64,000 nucleotides of DNA from Comamonas terrae (GTDB lineage Bacteria; Pseudomonadota; Gammaproteobacteria; Burkholderiales; Burkholderiaceae_C): the NCBI RefSeq assembly GCF_001544075.1, contig NZ_BCNT01000004.1, positions 372,001 through 436,000 of the forward strand. The letters run 5' to 3'. The notes beneath the pieces were generated by a model. It saw nothing but the letters and a program-made list of their open reading frames with translations, searched no databases and was not told the DNA's origin. The stretch's first letter is position 1. Each line of letters begins with the position of its first letter. The translations under genes and the position numbers were made by a program. Positions 8,075 to 18,675 of the stretch are shown piece by piece.

Positions 8075-9793
8075 TTACTTCACCATCGGCAGGTTCAGCC
8101 CGTGGCGCCTGGAAGCCTCCACCGCCATCTCGTAGCCCGCATCCGCATGGCGCATCACGCCCGTGGCCGGATCGTTCCACAGCACGCGGCCCAGGCGGGC
8201 GGCGGCCTCGTCGGTGCCGTCGGCCACGATGACCACGCCCGCGTGCTGGGAGTAGCCCATGCCCACGCCGCCGCCGTGGTGCAGGCTGACCCAGGTGGCG
8301 CCGCCGGCGGTGTTGAGCAGGGCGTTGAGCAGCGGCCAGTCGGAGACGGCATCCGTGCCGTCCTTCATGGCTTCGGTTTCGCGGTTGGGGCTGGCCACGG
8401 AGCCGCAGTCCAGGTGGTCGCGGCCGATGACGATGGGGGCCTTGAGCTCGCCGTTCCTGACCATTTCGTTGAAGGCCAGGGCCGCCTTGTGGCGCTCGCC
8501 CAGGCCCAGCCAGCAGATGCGCGATGGCAGGCCCTGGAAGGCGATGCGCTCGCGCGCCATGTCCAGCCAGCGGTGGGTGTGCTTGTTCTCGGGGAACAGC
8601 TCCTTGATCTTGGCGTCGGTCTTGTAGATGTCCTCGGGGTCGCCCGACAGCGCCACCCAGCGGAACGGGCCCTTGCCCTCGCAGAACAGCGGGCGGATGT
8701 AGGCGGGCACGAAGCCGGGGAAGTCGAAGGCGTTCTTCACGCCTTCGTCGAACGCCACCTGGCGGATGTTGTTGCCGTAGTCCACCGTGGGAATGCCCAT
8801 GGCCTGAAAGTCCAGCATGGCCTGCACATGCTGGGCGCAGCCTTGCGCGGCGGCTTTCTTCAGCGTGGCGTGCTGGGCGGGGTCGGCCGCGGCGGCGTTC
8901 CACTGCTCCACGGTCCAGCCCACGGGCAGGTAGCCGTTGATCAGGTCGTGGGCCGAGGTCTGGTCGGTCACGATGTCGGGACGGGGCCCGCCGGCCTTGG
9001 CGCGCCGGACCAGCTCGGGCAGCACTTCGGCGGCGTTGCCCAGCAGGGCGATGGAGACGGCCTCGCCCTTTTCGGTGTGGTGCTGGATCAGGGCCAGCGC
9101 GTCGTCGATGTCCCTGGCCTGCTTGTCCACATAGCGGGTGCGCAGGCGGAAGTCGATGCTGCTCTGCTTGCACTCGATGTTCAGCGAGCAGGCGCCGGCC
9201 AGGGTGGCGGCCAGGGGCTGGGCGCCGCCCATGCCGCCCAGGCCGGCCGTGAGGATCCACTTGCCGGTCAGGTCGTTGTTGTAGTGCTGGCGGCCGGCCT
9301 CGACGAAGGTCTCGAAGGTGCCCTGCACGATGCCCTGGCTGCCGATGTAGATCCAGCTGCCGGCCGTCATCTGGCCGTACATGAACAGTCCCTTCTGGTC
9401 CAGCTCGTTGAACTTCTCCCAGGTGGCCCACTTGGGCACCAGGTTGGAGTTGGCCAGCAGCACGCGCGGTGCGTCGGGATGGGTCTTGAACACGCCCACG
9501 GGCTTGCCCGACTGGATCAGCAGCGACTCGTCGGCCTCCAGCTTCCTGAGCTGGGCCAGGATCTCGTCGAAGCATTCCCAGTTGCGCGCCGCGCGGCCGA
9601 TGCCGCCGTAGACCACCAGGGCCTTGGGGTTCTCGGCCACGTCGGGGTCCAGGTTGTTCTGCAGCATGCGGTAGGCGGCTTCGGCCAGCCAGTTCTTGCA
9701 GTGCAGCGTGGAGCCGCGGGGAGCGCGGATGACGCGGCTGGCGTCGTAGCGGGGATCCTGTGCGGCTTGGAGGATGGCGTCGTTGGCGTTCAT
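8075..9793 (-). CDS. hutU: urocanate hydratase (HutU)
   Basis: The second step of the pathway: urocanate plus water gives 4-imidazolone-5-propionate, using tightly bound NAD+ as electrophile. The 572-residue protein shows [18 protein letters not shown], the NAD-binding [37 protein letters not shown] and [13 protein letters not shown], which holds the conserved cysteine, followed by a [17 protein letters not shown] region. Length and motifs are those of a complete enzyme. Start ATG is at 9793. It lies 50 bp downstream of the NCS1 permease and is likely co-transcribed. Confidence 0.95.
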   Translation of the reverse strand: MNANDAILQAAQDPRYDASRVIRAPRGSTLHCKNWLAEAAYRMLQNNLDPDVAENPKALVVYGGIGRAARNWECFDEILAQLRKLEADESLLIQSGKPVGVFKTHPDAPRVLLANSNLVPKWATWEKFNELDQKGLFMYGQMTAGSWIYIGSQGIVQGTFETFVEAGRQHYNNDLTGKWILTAGLGGMGGAQPLAATLAGACSLNIECKQSSIDFRLRTRYVDKQARDIDDALALIQHHTEKGEAVSIALLGNAAEVLPELVRRAKAGGPRPDIVTDQTSAHDLINGYLPVGWTVEQWNAAAADPAQHATLKKAAAQGCAQHVQAMLDFQAMGIPTVDYGNNIRQVAFDEGVKNAFDFPGFVPAYIRPLFCEGKGPFRWVALSGDPEDIYKTDAKIKELFPENKHTHRWLDMARERIAFQGLPSRICWLGLGERHKAALAFNEMVRNGELKAPIVIGRDHLDCGSVASPNRETEAMKDGTDAVSDWPLLNALLNTAGGATWVSLHHGGGVGMGYSQHAGVVIVADGTDEAAARLGRVLWNDPATGVMRHADAGYEMAVEASRRHGLNLPMVK

Positions 9794-9843
9794 GGTCGTG
9801 TCCTTCAGGGAAAAGGTGGGATGGGGTCGGCCGGCCGGCGGGT

Positions 9844-11313
9844 TCAGGCGGCGGAGGCGGATTTCAGGTAGGCGGCATTGCGGCCGCTGGCGAGCGTGGG
9901 GGCGGGCTGTTCGGCCGGGTAGATCATGCGCTCGGGCACCTGCATGGTCTTCCTGGCCAGCGGGTAGTAGACGAGCGAGGTGACGACCAGGCTCACGATC
10001 CAGGAGATGTCGGCGCCGCCCATGGCCCTGGCCAGCGGGCCTTCGTACATGGCCTGGTTGATGAACGGGATCTGCACGACGATGCCCAGCACGTAGCTGA
10101 ACAGGGCCACGCCGTTGTAGGCGCCGTAGCGGCCCTGGCTGTCGTAGAGCGCGGGAATGTCCACCTTCTCCCGGGACACCAGGTAGTAGTCCACGAGGTT
10201 GACGGCGCTCCAGGGCACGAACACGGTGAGCAGCAGCAGCACGAAGTTCTTGAACGTGGCCAGGAAGTGCGAGCTGGCCAGCAGGGCCACCAGCACCGTG
10301 ACCAGCACGAAGCCCAGGATGTAGGCCAGGCGGGTGGCGGGCGAGAACTGCCGCTTGTCGTTGAAGGCGCTCACCGTGGTCAGCATGGTCATGAAGCCGC
10401 CATAGGCATTGAGGCAGTTCACCGTGAGCTTGCCGGTCACGATGACCAGGTAGATCACCACGGCCAGCGGGCCGGCCAGCTCGCCCAGGAAGCCGACCTG
10501 GTTCTTGATGAAATTGGCGCCCAGCGCCGCCACCAGCGCGCCGAAGCTCATGGCCAGCTGGGCGCTGATCACGCTGCCGCCGAAGGTGCTCCAGAAGGTG
10601 GCTGCGGCAGAGGTCTTGCTCGGCAGGTAGCGCGAGTAGTCGGCCACATAGGGCGCGAAGGTCATCTGCCAGCCGGCCGACAGGGCCATGGCGGTCAGGA
10701 AGCTGGTCCAGGTGAAGGGCTTGAGGCCGAAGGCGCTGGCCACCTCGTACTGGTGGCACAGCTGCCAGGCCAGGTAGCCGAAGCCCAGGATGCCGACCAC
10801 GGTGGAGATGCGGCCCACCACGTGGATCAGCCGGTAGCCGACGATGGCGACCAGGGCCGTGAGCGCGCCAAAGATGGCGATGCCCGCGGCGGGGCTGGTG
10901 AAGCCGAACATCAGGTTGATGGCCTGGCCCGAGAGCACCGTGCCGGTGGCCGCAAAGCCCAGGTACATCAGGATGACCAGCAGCAGCGGCAGGGCCGCGC
11001 CCTTGACGCCGAACTGCACGCGGCTGGAAATCATCTGCGGCAGGCCCAGGCGCGGGCCCTGGGCCGAGTGCAGGGCCATGACGATGCCGCCGAGGATATT
11101 GCCGACCAGCAGGCCGAGGATGGCGGTCAGCGCCTCGGCGCCGAAGACCACGGCCAGGGCACCGTCGACCACGGCGGTGATCTGCATGTTGGCACCGAAC
11201 CAGAGGGTGAACTGGCTGGAGGGCGAACCGTGGCGCTCCCGTTCCGGAACCATGTCGATGGTTCTTGTTTCGATATGGCCGGTTGCCACCGGCGCGCTTG
11301 TCTCAATGCTCAT
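9844..11313 (-). CDS. NCS1-family permease (cytosine/purine/hydantoin type) in the hut operon
   Basis: A 489-residue membrane protein with about twelve hydrophobic segments and NCS1 features: [20 protein letters not shown] near residue 36, [20 protein letters not shown] in helix three, and [23 protein letters not shown]1 proteins are cation symporters for nucleobases and related heterocycles. As the first gene before hutU, it most likely imports urocanate or histidine. Pseudomonas hut loci are known to carry pathway-dedicated permeases, but the substrate here is inferred from context. It is divergent from hutC, with two GTnTAnAC operators in the shared 145-bp region. Confidence 0.85.
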   Translation of the reverse strand: MSIETSAPVATGHIETRTIDMVPERERHGSPSSQFTLWFGANMQITAVVDGALAVVFGAEALTAILGLLVGNILGGIVMALHSAQGPRLGLPQMISSRVQFGVKGAALPLLLVILMYLGFAATGTVLSGQAINLMFGFTSPAAGIAIFGALTALVAIVGYRLIHVVGRISTVVGILGFGYLAWQLCHQYEVASAFGLKPFTWTSFLTAMALSAGWQMTFAPYVADYSRYLPSKTSAAATFWSTFGGSVISAQLAMSFGALVAALGANFIKNQVGFLGELAGPLAVVIYLVIVTGKLTVNCLNAYGGFMTMLTTVSAFNDKRQFSPATRLAYILGFVLVTVLVALLASSHFLATFKNFVLLLLTVFVPWSAVNLVDYYLVSREKVDIPALYDSQGRYGAYNGVALFSYVLGIVVQIPFINQAMYEGPLARAMGGADISWIVSLVVTSLVYYPLARKTMQVPERMIYPAEQPAPTLASGRNAAYLKSASAA

Positions 11314-11383
11314 GGGATGGATGCTCCGTCAGTCCCTCAGGTGCTTTTGTGTGCATACAACTTCTAGGTAATTCATCTAGAGT

Positions 11384-11392
11384 TGTATAGAC
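11384..11392 (+). promoter_or_regulatory. candidate HutC operator in the permease/hutC divergent region
   Basis: TGTATAGAC contains the 8-mer GTATAGAC, which fits the GTnTAnAC pattern recognised by HutC-subfamily GntR proteins. It overlaps a larger imperfect inverted repeat: ACAACTTCTAG at about 11357 against CTAGAGTTGT at about 11377. The placement would let HutC block the permease-hutU-hutD-hutI transcript. Confidence 0.6.
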
Positions 11393-11425
11393 CAATTTTG
11401 TGTTTTACTCCGGGCACCGTCAATC

Positions 11426-11433
11426 GTCTATAC
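11426..11433 (+). promoter_or_regulatory. second candidate HutC operator, before hutC
   Basis: GTCTATAC is the exact inverse of the 8-mer at 11385-11392, with 33 bases between them, and lies 25 bp before the hutC ATG. It is consistent with autoregulation of hutC and shared control of both divergent transcripts. Confidence 0.6.
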
Positions 11434-11458
11434 CGCTTTTCTGATCCGAACAAACCCT

Positions 11459-12184
11459 ATGCGTAGTCCTACTCGTGCGACCTCCCCGGCGGCCGTTCCG
11501 GCGTTCCAACGTATCAAAGACTATGTGCTGCAGCAGATCCAGAGCGGCACCTGGCAGGAGGGCGACGCCATTCCCAGCGAGGCGGCCCTGGCCCGGCAGT
11601 TCGAGGTGGCCCGCATGACGGTCAACCGCGCGCTGCGCGAGCTCAGCGACGAGCAGACGCTGACGCGCGTGCAGGGCTCGGGCACCTTCGTGGCCCAGCA
11701 GAAATACCAGTCCACGCTGGTCCAGTTGCGCAACATCGCCGACGAGATCGCGGCGCGCGGCCATGTGCACCGCGGGGAGCTGCACAAGCTCGAGCGCTGC
11801 CGCGCCGACACGGCCCTGGCACGGCAGTTCGAGCTGTCCCCGGCCCAGCCCCTGTTCCATTCGGTGGTGGTGCACTTCGAGAACGACGTGCCCATCCAGG
11901 TCGAGGACCGCCATGTCAATCCCGCGGTCGCGCCCGACTACATGGCCCAGGACTTCGGCAGCCAGACGCCCAATGCCTATCTGATGCGCGTGGCGCCGCT
12001 GCAGGGCGTGCAGTTCTCCATCGAGGCCCGCATGCCCGCCGCCGACGTGGCCGAGCTGCTGCACATGGAGGCCGGAGAGCCCTGCCTGGTGCTGCGCCGC
12101 ACCACGCGCTCCCAGGGGCAGGTGGCATCGGTGTCGGCGCTGTGGCATCCGGCCTCCCGTTATCGCTTTACCGGAAGTTTCTGA
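11459..12184 (+). CDS. hutC: GntR/HutC-type repressor of histidine utilisation
   Basis: A 241-residue regulator with an N-terminal winged helix-turn-helix (IPSEAALARQFEVARMTVNRA, then LTRVQGSGTFVA) and a C-terminal UTRA ligand domain. The latter contains FHSVVVHFENDVPIQVEDRH and ends in SALWHPASRYRFTGSF. HutC proteins repress hut genes and release DNA on binding urocanate. It is divergent from the NCS1 permease, and its 3' end lies 7 bp from the convergent hutH stop. A second paralogue sits upstream of hutH, so the division of labour is open. Confidence 0.92.
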   Translation: MRSPTRATSPAAVPAFQRIKDYVLQQIQSGTWQEGDAIPSEAALARQFEVARMTVNRALRELSDEQTLTRVQGSGTFVAQQKYQSTLVQLRNIADEIAARGHVHRGELHKLERCRADTALARQFELSPAQPLFHSVVVHFENDVPIQVEDRHVNPAVAPDYMAQDFGSQTPNAYLMRVAPLQGVQFSIEARMPAADVAELLHMEAGEPCLVLRRTTRSQGQVASVSALWHPASRYRFTGSF

Positions 12185-12191
12185 GCCGGGT

Positions 12192-13751
12192 TCAAGGCGC
12201 CGTGCTCGGCAGGATGCGCTGCAGCGCGGCGGGCCAGTCGGTTTCCAGCGCCCACAGGCGCATGGTCTCGATGTCGGGGGCCAGGTAGCGGTCCTTGTCC
12301 AGGTAGGCGACCTTGCTGCGGATCAGCGCGTACTGCGCTTCCATCAGCGCCGAGCTCTTGAGGCGGCGGTCGAAATCCATGCCCTGCACGGCGGCCATGG
12401 CTTCCACGCCCACGACCACGGCCGTGTTGCCGGCCATGTCGGCCAGGCGGCGCGCGCCATAGGTGGCCATGGAGACATGGTCCTCCTGGTTGGCCGAGGT
12501 GGGCAGGCTGGTCACGCTGCTGGGGTTGGCCAGGCACTGGTTCTCGGCAGCCAGCGCGGCTGCCGTGACCTGGGCGATCATGAAGCCCGAGTTCACGCCG
12601 CTGTCCTCGATCAGGAAGGCCGGCAGGCGCGACAGGCCGGTGTCCAGCAGCAGGGCCATGCGGCGCTCGGAAATGGCGCCGATCTCGGCGATCGCCAGCG
12701 CGATGATGTCGGCCGCGAAGGCCACGGGTTCGGCATGGAAGTTGCCGCCCGAGATCACGTCGCCGTTGTCGAACACCAGCGGATTGTCGGAGGCGGCGTT
12801 GGCCTCCGTGGCCAGCACGCGCGCCGCATGGCTGAGGTTGTCCAGGCAGGCGCCCATGACCTGGGGCACGCAGCGGATCGAGTACGGGTCCTGCACGCGG
12901 CCGCAGTTGGGGTGCGAGGGGTCGATGGCGCTGCCGTCCAGCAGCTCGCGCACCGCGGCGGCCACGGCGATCTGGCCGATCTGGCCGCGTGCCTCATGGA
13001 TGCGCGCATCGAAAGGCTTGACCGAGCCCTGGATGGCTTCCAGCGTCAGGCAGCCGGCCACCAGGCCCGCGGCCAGCAGGCTCTCGGCCTGGAACAGGCC
13101 GGCCAGCGCCAGCGAGGTGGACACCTGCGTGCCGTTGAGCAGGGCCAGTCCTTCCTTGGGGCCGAGCACGAAAGGCTCGCGGCCGATGTGCTGCATGGCC
13201 TCGCGGCCCGATACCGTTTTGCCGTCGACCTTGGCCTGGCCCTCGCCGATCAGCACGCAGGCCAGGTGGGACAGCGGCGCGAGGTCGCCCGAGGCGCCCA
13301 CCGAGCCCTTGGCGGGAATCACGGGCAGCACGTCGGCATTGGCCAGGGCCAGCAGCGCGTCGACCAGTTCCGGGCGGGCGCCCGAGTGGCCGCGCGCCAG
13401 GCTCACGGCCTTGGTGGCCAGGATGAGGCGCACCACATGGTCGGGCAGGGGCTCGCCCGTGCCCACGCTGTGCGAGAGCACCAGGTTGCGCTGCAGCTCG
13501 GCCAGGCGGTCATGGGCAATCTTGGTCGAGGCCAGCTTGCCGAAGCCGGTGTTGATGCCATAGACCACCTGGTCCTCATCCACGATGTGCTGCACATGGG
13601 CCTGGGCGGCGCGCATGGCATCGTAGGCGCTGGCGGCCATGCTCAGCTGCACGCCGCCGTCCTGGATGGCGCGCAGCTGGGCCAGCGTGACCTGGCCGGG
13701 ACGCAGTTCCAGCGTGGAAGTGGACAGTCCGGAAGTGGTGTGGAGGTTCAT
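12192..13751 (-). CDS. hutH: histidine ammonia-lyase (HutH)
   Basis: The first step of the pathway: L-histidine is deaminated to trans-urocanate and ammonia. The 519-residue enzyme carries the Ala153-Ser154-Gly155 tripeptide within [13 protein letters not shown], which cyclises to the MIO electrophile. It also has [11 protein letters not shown] near the N-terminus (Y64) and [18 protein letters not shown] in the C-terminal half. It is read separately from hutU, starting 64 bp after the stop of the second hutC paralogue. That spacer contains its own HutC-type sites. Confidence 0.96.
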   Translation of the reverse strand: MNLHTTSGLSTSTLELRPGQVTLAQLRAIQDGGVQLSMAASAYDAMRAAQAHVQHIVDEDQVVYGINTGFGKLASTKIAHDRLAELQRNLVLSHSVGTGEPLPDHVVRLILATKAVSLARGHSGARPELVDALLALANADVLPVIPAKGSVGASGDLAPLSHLACVLIGEGQAKVDGKTVSGREAMQHIGREPFVLGPKEGLALLNGTQVSTSLALAGLFQAESLLAAGLVAGCLTLEAIQGSVKPFDARIHEARGQIGQIAVAAAVRELLDGSAIDPSHPNCGRVQDPYSIRCVPQVMGACLDNLSHAARVLATEANAASDNPLVFDNGDVISGGNFHAEPVAFAADIIALAIAEIGAISERRMALLLDTGLSRLPAFLIEDSGVNSGFMIAQVTAAALAAENQCLANPSSVTSLPTSANQEDHVSMATYGARRLADMAGNTAVVVGVEAMAAVQGMDFDRRLKSSALMEAQYALIRSKVAYLDKDRYLAPDIETMRLWALETDWPAALQRILPSTAP

Positions 13752-13769
13752 GGCTATACCTGTCTATAC
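13752..13769 (+). promoter_or_regulatory. tandem HutC-type sites immediately upstream of hutH
   Basis: GTCTATAC (13762-13769) is identical to the 11426 site and is preceded 10 bp away by the near match GGCTATAC (13752-13759). The pair abuts the hutH start codon, so binding would block initiation or early elongation of hutH. Confidence 0.6.
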
Positions 13770-13815
13770 AGTTGAGAAGTCAAAAAAACCGCGCAGTCCT
13801 GTTCTACAGCGTTCT

Positions 13816-14586
13816 TCAGCCGCCGTGTACCGGGTCCGTGCGGAAGCGGCTACCGAGCCGGTAGCGCATGCCCGGGTGCACGCAGTGCACCCAGGTGATG
13901 GGAACGCCGCGCAGCCAGGTGCGGCGTGTCAGCATGAGGCAGGGCTGGTCGGCCGCCATCTGCAGCCAGTGCGCCTGCTCTGCCGTGGGCAGGATGGCGT
14001 CGACCACATGCTCGATCTGGTCGTACTGCACGTTGCGCACCAGATAGACCGAGGGCTGCACGGCCGAGAAGTCCTGCTCCATGAAGTCCGGCACCAGGCG
14101 CGGGTTCACGTAGCGGTCCTCGAGCTGCACCGGCACCTCGTTCTCGAAATGCACGCCCTGCAGGTGGAAGACCGAAGCGCCGACGGCCAGGTCCAGCGCC
14201 GCTGCCACCTCGGGCGAGGCCGAGGCGCGGCGCATGCTGATGAGCTCGAAGCGGTGGTCGTGCCCGCGCTGGGTGATCTCCTCGCCGATGTTGGCGATGC
14301 GCAGCAGCGTGGACTGGGGCTTTTCCTCGGCCACGAAGGAGCCCACGCCGGCCACCCGCACGATCACGCCCTGTTCGGCCAGCTCGCGCAGCGCGCGGTT
14401 GACCGTCATGCGGGCCACGCCGAATTCCTGCACCAGTTCCTGCTCGGAGGGCACGCGCGCGCCGGCCGTCAGCGAACCGTTGCCGATCTTCTGCAGCACG
14501 TGGTCCTTGACCTGCTGGTACAGCGCGACGGGCACGTCGCGGCCGGAACGGGCAGCGGAGCGGGAGGGAGCGGCACGGGAAGTCAT
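13816..14586 (-). CDS. second GntR/HutC-type regulator (hutC paralogue)
   Basis: A 256-residue protein with the same plan as HutC: a winged helix (VPSEQELVQEFGVARMTVNRA) and a UTRA domain (FHLQGVHFENEVPVQLEDRY). It is related to the 11459 protein but clearly diverged. The ATG at 14586 is chosen over an upstream TTG that would overlap the ABC ATPase gene. It sits 25 bp after the ATPase stop, at the end of the importer operon, and just before hutH. It probably controls the importer through TGTATATACA at 17516, or hutH, or both. Confidence 0.88.
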   Translation of the reverse strand: MTSRAAPSRSAARSGRDVPVALYQQVKDHVLQKIGNGSLTAGARVPSEQELVQEFGVARMTVNRALRELAEQGVIVRVAGVGSFVAEEKPQSTLLRIANIGEEITQRGHDHRFELISMRRASASPEVAAALDLAVGASVFHLQGVHFENEVPVQLEDRYVNPRLVPDFMEQDFSAVQPSVYLVRNVQYDQIEHVVDAILPTAEQAHWLQMAADQPCLMLTRRTWLRGVPITWVHCVHPGMRYRLGSRFRTDPVHGG

Positions 14587-14611
14587 GGGTTCAGGCAGAG
14601 TTGCAACAGCG

Positions 14612-15391
<780 letters not shown>

Positions 15392-15430
15392 CACAATTCT
15401 CCGAAGTGCCTGGCGCTATCCACGGCGTAT

Positions 15431-15543
15431 GAAACCGGCGTGGCCCAACGCAGGGACACCGAGCAAGAGCCGCCTCGCAGCGAAGGTGTCGTCCACCTCC
15501 CGAAGAGAGAGGGGGAAGCGGCGAAGCCGCTCAGGGGGGGCAT
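15431..15543. repeat. copy B of the stop-anchored two-hairpin repeat (after the ABC permease)
   Basis: On the minus strand, CCCCCCCTGAG begins 8 nt after the permease stop. A GCGGC-TTC-GCCGC hairpin, a pyrimidine/purine-rich second hairpin, CTTGCTCGGTGTC and a GGGCCACGCCGGTTT tail follow. It lies inside an apparent ABC operon, between the permease and ATPase genes. Confidence 0.85.
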
Positions 15544-15548
15544 CTCCA

Positions 15549-16412
15549 TCACAGCGTGCTCCACTCGAACATGCGGCGGTTGATCGTCTTGAAGATGAAG
15601 TCGGACACCAGGCCGATGAGGCCGATGACGATGATGCCGAAGATGATCTGGCCGGTATTGAGCAGCGCCTGGCTGTCGGTGATCATGTGGCCTATGCCCG
15701 AGGACGAGCCGATCAGCTCGGCCACGATCACGTAGGTCCAGGCCCAGCCCAGCACCAGCCGCAGCGTCTCGGCAATGCCGGGAGCGGCACCGGGAATCAG
15801 CACGCGGCGCACGATGCCGGTGTTGCTGGCGCCCAGGGTGTAGGCGGCCTCGACAAGGTCCTTGCGCGCGCCGCCCACGGTGACGGCCACCATCAGCGTG
15901 ATCTGGAACACCGAGCCGATGTAGATCACCAGCAGCTTCTGTGTCTCGCCCACGCCGGCCCACAGGATGAGCAGCGGGATGAAGGCCGAGGCCGGCAGGT
16001 AGCGGCAGAACGAGACAAAAGGCTCGAAGAAGGCCTCGACGGGCTTCCAGGCCCCCATGGCGATGCCCAGGGGCACGGCCACGACGGAGGCCAGGATGAA
16101 GCCGCCCATGACGCGCCACACCGTCATGCCTATGTCGTTCAGGAAGTCGTACTCGGTGAACAGCGTCACGCCCTCGCGCACCATGGTCATGGGGCTGGCC
16201 AGGAAGGTGGGCGAGACGAAGCCGCCCAGCGTGACGATGGCCCAGACCACGACGAAGAGCACGAAGAAGCCGGTGCCCAGCACCCACTTCATCGTGGGGC
16301 TGACGGGCTCCAGCGGAGCCATGCGACGTTTGCGCGCCGGGGGTGCGGAAGGCGTTATCACCTTGGTCATGGTGGGGGGTGCAGAGTGAACAGAAGGGGA
16401 TACCGCTTCCAT
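15549..16412 (-). CDS. ABC transporter permease, NitT/TauT (SsuC-like) type
   Basis: A 287-residue inner-membrane protein with about six hydrophobic segments and the binding-protein-dependent EAA-type loop (EAAYTLGASNTGIVRRVLIPGA, about 178-199) that contacts the ATPase. The N-terminal 40 residues are polar and precede the first membrane helix (FFVLFVVVWAIVTLGGF). It lies 13 bp downstream of the solute-binding protein gene and is part of the same importer. Confidence 0.92.
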   Translation of the reverse strand: MEAVSPSVHSAPPTMTKVITPSAPPARKRRMAPLEPVSPTMKWVLGTGFFVLFVVVWAIVTLGGFVSPTFLASPMTMVREGVTLFTEYDFLNDIGMTVWRVMGGFILASVVAVPLGIAMGAWKPVEAFFEPFVSFCRYLPASAFIPLLILWAGVGETQKLLVIYIGSVFQITLMVAVTVGGARKDLVEAAYTLGASNTGIVRRVLIPGAAPGIAETLRLVLGWAWTYVIVAELIGSSSGIGHMITDSQALLNTGQIIFGIIVIGLIGLVSDFIFKTINRRMFEWSTL

Positions 16413-16425
16413 GGCGACCTCTCGC

Positions 16426-17415
16426 TTACTTGATGAAGCTGGCGTCGTACATGACGCTGTAGTTCTCGGGGATGCTGCGGATCACGCCGGCTTCCTTGAG
16501 GATGACGGCCGATTCCTTCATGAAGGGCACGAGGTCATTGGCGAAGAACTTCTGGTTGGCGTCCTTGTCCGACCATTTGAGGAAGGAGGCCGATTTGCCG
16601 AACTGCTCGCCGCTTTGCTTGACGGCCGCGCCCATGATTTCGAAGCTCTTGTCCTTGTCGGCGCCGATCATGGCCACGGCATCGAAATAGGACTGGGCCA
16701 GGGCCTTGGCCGCGGGCGCATTGGCCTTGAGCCACTTGGGGTCGCAGCCCACGGTGTCCATCACCATGGGGTAGTCGATGGTGGTGGCCAGGATCTTGCC
16801 GGCCGAAGGATTGGCGCGCACGGTGGACAGATAGGGCTCATAGGTCATGGCCGCATCGTTCTGCCCCGAGACAAAGGCCTGGGCCGCGGGCTGGGGCTCC
16901 AGCGACACGGTCTTCACGTCCTTCATGCTCATGCCGTTCTTGTGCAGCATCCAGGCCAGGCCGAAGTAGGGCGCGGTGCCGGGCGCGCTCACCGCCACCG
17001 TCTTGCCCTTGAGATCGGCAAAGCTCTTGACGTCGTTGCGCACGGCAATGCCGTCGGCGCCGTAGGACTTGTCCATCTGGAAGATCTGCACAATGGGCAC
17101 GCCGTTGGTGTTCCAGGCCACATGGGTCTCGATGGTGGTCGCGGCGCACTGGATCGCACCCGAGGCCAGGGCCAGGTGGCGGTCCTTCTGGGGGATCATC
17201 TTGAGCTCGACGTTCAACCCGTTCTTCTTGAAGATCCCGGCCTTGTCGGCCAGGGTCAGCGGCGCAAAGCCGGTCCAGCCGGACATGCCCAGCACGATCT
17301 TGGTTTCCTGGGCTCCGGCCTGCGGCGCGGCGGCCGCCAGGCAGGCGGAAACCAGTGCCATTTGCAGTGCGCCCGGCCAGGCTGGAATGCGACGCAATGG
17401 GTTTGTCGATGTCAT
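16426..17415 (-). CDS. ABC importer substrate-binding protein, NitT/TauT (SsuA/NMT1-like)
   Basis: A periplasmic binding protein of 329 residues. A signal peptide runs through GALQMALVSACLAAAAPQAGA and is probably cleaved before QETKIVLGMSGWTGFAP. The type-2 periplasmic fold is recognisable from LTLADKAGIFKKNGLNVEL, the SGAIQCAATTIETHVAW pocket region and the GKTVAVSAPGTAPYFGL loop. The ATG at 17415 has a strong GAGGAGG upstream. Position in the hut locus with a HutC-type operator suggests an imidazole compound as ligand, but the family is broad and that is inference. Confidence 0.9.
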   Translation of the reverse strand: MTSTNPLRRIPAWPGALQMALVSACLAAAAPQAGAQETKIVLGMSGWTGFAPLTLADKAGIFKKNGLNVELKMIPQKDRHLALASGAIQCAATTIETHVAWNTNGVPIVQIFQMDKSYGADGIAVRNDVKSFADLKGKTVAVSAPGTAPYFGLAWMLHKNGMSMKDVKTVSLEPQPAAQAFVSGQNDAAMTYEPYLSTVRANPSAGKILATTIDYPMVMDTVGCDPKWLKANAPAAKALAQSYFDAVAMIGADKDKSFEIMGAAVKQSGEQFGKSASFLKWSDKDANQKFFANDLVPFMKESAVILKEAGVIRSIPENYSVMYDASFIK

Positions 17416-17515
17416 GGGCCCCTCCTCGTTCAGGGTGTGCAGCAAGGTTGCAGAAATGGGTTTGTCGGCCTGGCAGCCAGTGCGGACAACGCAGTGTGTT
17501 TTTGTTGTGCAGGCA

Positions 17516-17525
17516 TGTATATACA
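17516..17525. promoter_or_regulatory. candidate HutC-type operator for the ABC importer
   Basis: TGTATATACA is a perfect 10-bp palindrome containing GTATATAC, which fits GTnTAnAC. It is 100 bp upstream of the binding-protein start, in the 272-bp gap before the LysR gene. It ties the importer to HutC-family control. Confidence 0.6.
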
Positions 17526-17687
17526 GGCTTACCCGAGACTGACGGCAAGCTCAGGGTTAACCGGTAGGACTGCCGGCCGACGCAGCTGTTTGAGCAAGCG
17601 GCGTGCCAATTTGCCGCGGCCTTTGCTGCACCCGAGGAGGCCGCCGCAGCGAAGGCGAAAAAGAGGCCCTGCCGGCAGCGCCAGGCA

Positions 17688-18581
17688 CTATTGCGGTGCG
17701 ATCACGCTCCTGGCCACGCCCAGGAAAGGTGCAATCAGTGGCGAGGCATGGGTGGCGGGCACCGCGAGCACCACGGGCTGCCGGGCGACCCTGCCCTTGA
17801 TGCGCTTGCAGACCAGGCGCTTGCCGTCATGCGTGCGGTCCACGGCCGGGCGGGTGGTCAGAATGCTGACGCCATGGCCGTTGGCCACCATGGAGCGCAG
17901 CAGCTCTATCGACGAGAACTCGTAGGCCACGGTGGGGGTGACGCCGGCTTCGCGGAACAGCGACAGAAAGTACTCCCGGCTCTGCGGCAGGTTGATCAGC
18001 AACAGGGGTGAGCGGGCCAGCTCGGCCAGGCTCAGGCTGGCCGCCGCTGCCAGCGGATGGCGCTGTGGCAGCAGCACATAGGGCGGCAGGGCCGCCACGG
18101 CCAGGGTGCACAGGCCCGGCCTCTCCAGACCCAGCCCGTACTGGAGCGCCGCATGCAGCTCGCCCTGCTCGACCTGGCGCGTGAGCGAGGCGATGTCGCC
18201 CTCGACCAGTTCCAGCCGGATGTCGGGGTGGCGCTTTTGCATCTGGGCCAGGATCTGCGGAATCCACAGCGGCCCCAGCGTGCTCAGAAAGCCCAGCCGC
18301 AGCACGCCCGACAGGCTGGGCCGGCGGCGCTCCTGCAGCTTTTCGGCGGCGGCCAGCAGGGCCATGGCCTCCTGGCTGCGGCTCGCGCCTGCAGCCGTCA
18401 GGTCCAGTCCCCTGGCATGCCTTCTCACGAACAGCGCTTCCTTCCATTGCTGCTCCAGATCGGCAATGGCCTTGGAGATCGACGGCTGGGAAACGCCCAG
18501 GGCCTGTGCGGCCCTGGAGGTGCTGCCGTGGCGCGCGGCGGCCACGAAGTATTCGAGCTGGCGCAGGCTGATATGAATCAA
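17688..18581 (-). CDS. LysR-family transcriptional regulator
   Basis: A DNA-binding N-terminus (SLRQLEYFVAAARHGSTSRA, then LGVSQPSISKAIADLEQQW) is followed by a LysR substrate-binding domain. No ATG lies at the expected start. TTG at 18581 gives 297 residues, the usual LysR length, and begins just before ISLRQLEYF; the longer open frame upstream is not credible coding. It is transcribed away from the CoA-transferase gene, the classic layout for a LysR controlling its neighbour. Confidence 0.85.
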   Translation of the reverse strand: MIHISLRQLEYFVAAARHGSTSRAAQALGVSQPSISKAIADLEQQWKEALFVRRHARGLDLTAAGASRSQEAMALLAAAEKLQERRRPSLSGVLRLGFLSTLGPLWIPQILAQMQKRHPDIRLELVEGDIASLTRQVEQGELHAALQYGLGLERPGLCTLAVAALPPYVLLPQRHPLAAAASLSLAELARSPLLLINLPQSREYFLSLFREAGVTPTVAYEFSSIELLRSMVANGHGVSILTTRPAVDRTHDGKRLVCKRIKGRVARQPVVLAVPATHASPLIAPFLGVARSVIAPQ

Positions 18582-18601
18582 TTTTTCGAATCCAATGCAT
18601 G

Positions 18602-18618
18602 GGAAATGAATATTTTCC
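18602..18618. promoter_or_regulatory. candidate LysR-type binding site between lysR and the CoA-transferase gene
   Basis: The 5-7-5 inverted repeat GGAAA-tgaatat-TTTCC lies in the 94-bp divergent spacer. AT-rich dyads here are typical LysR targets. A wider GAATC/GATTC pair flanks it. Confidence 0.45.
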
Positions 18619-18675
18619 TTTGATTCCGTATGGGCGCAGCATGGCTTCCTCTTTCCAGACGAACCACGCCAAGCC

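Noticed and set aside
11349..11358. TGTGCATACA as a further HutC operator
   Set aside because: It is palindromic at the ends but has CA in place of the central TA of GTnTAnAC, so it is left as a weak near match only.
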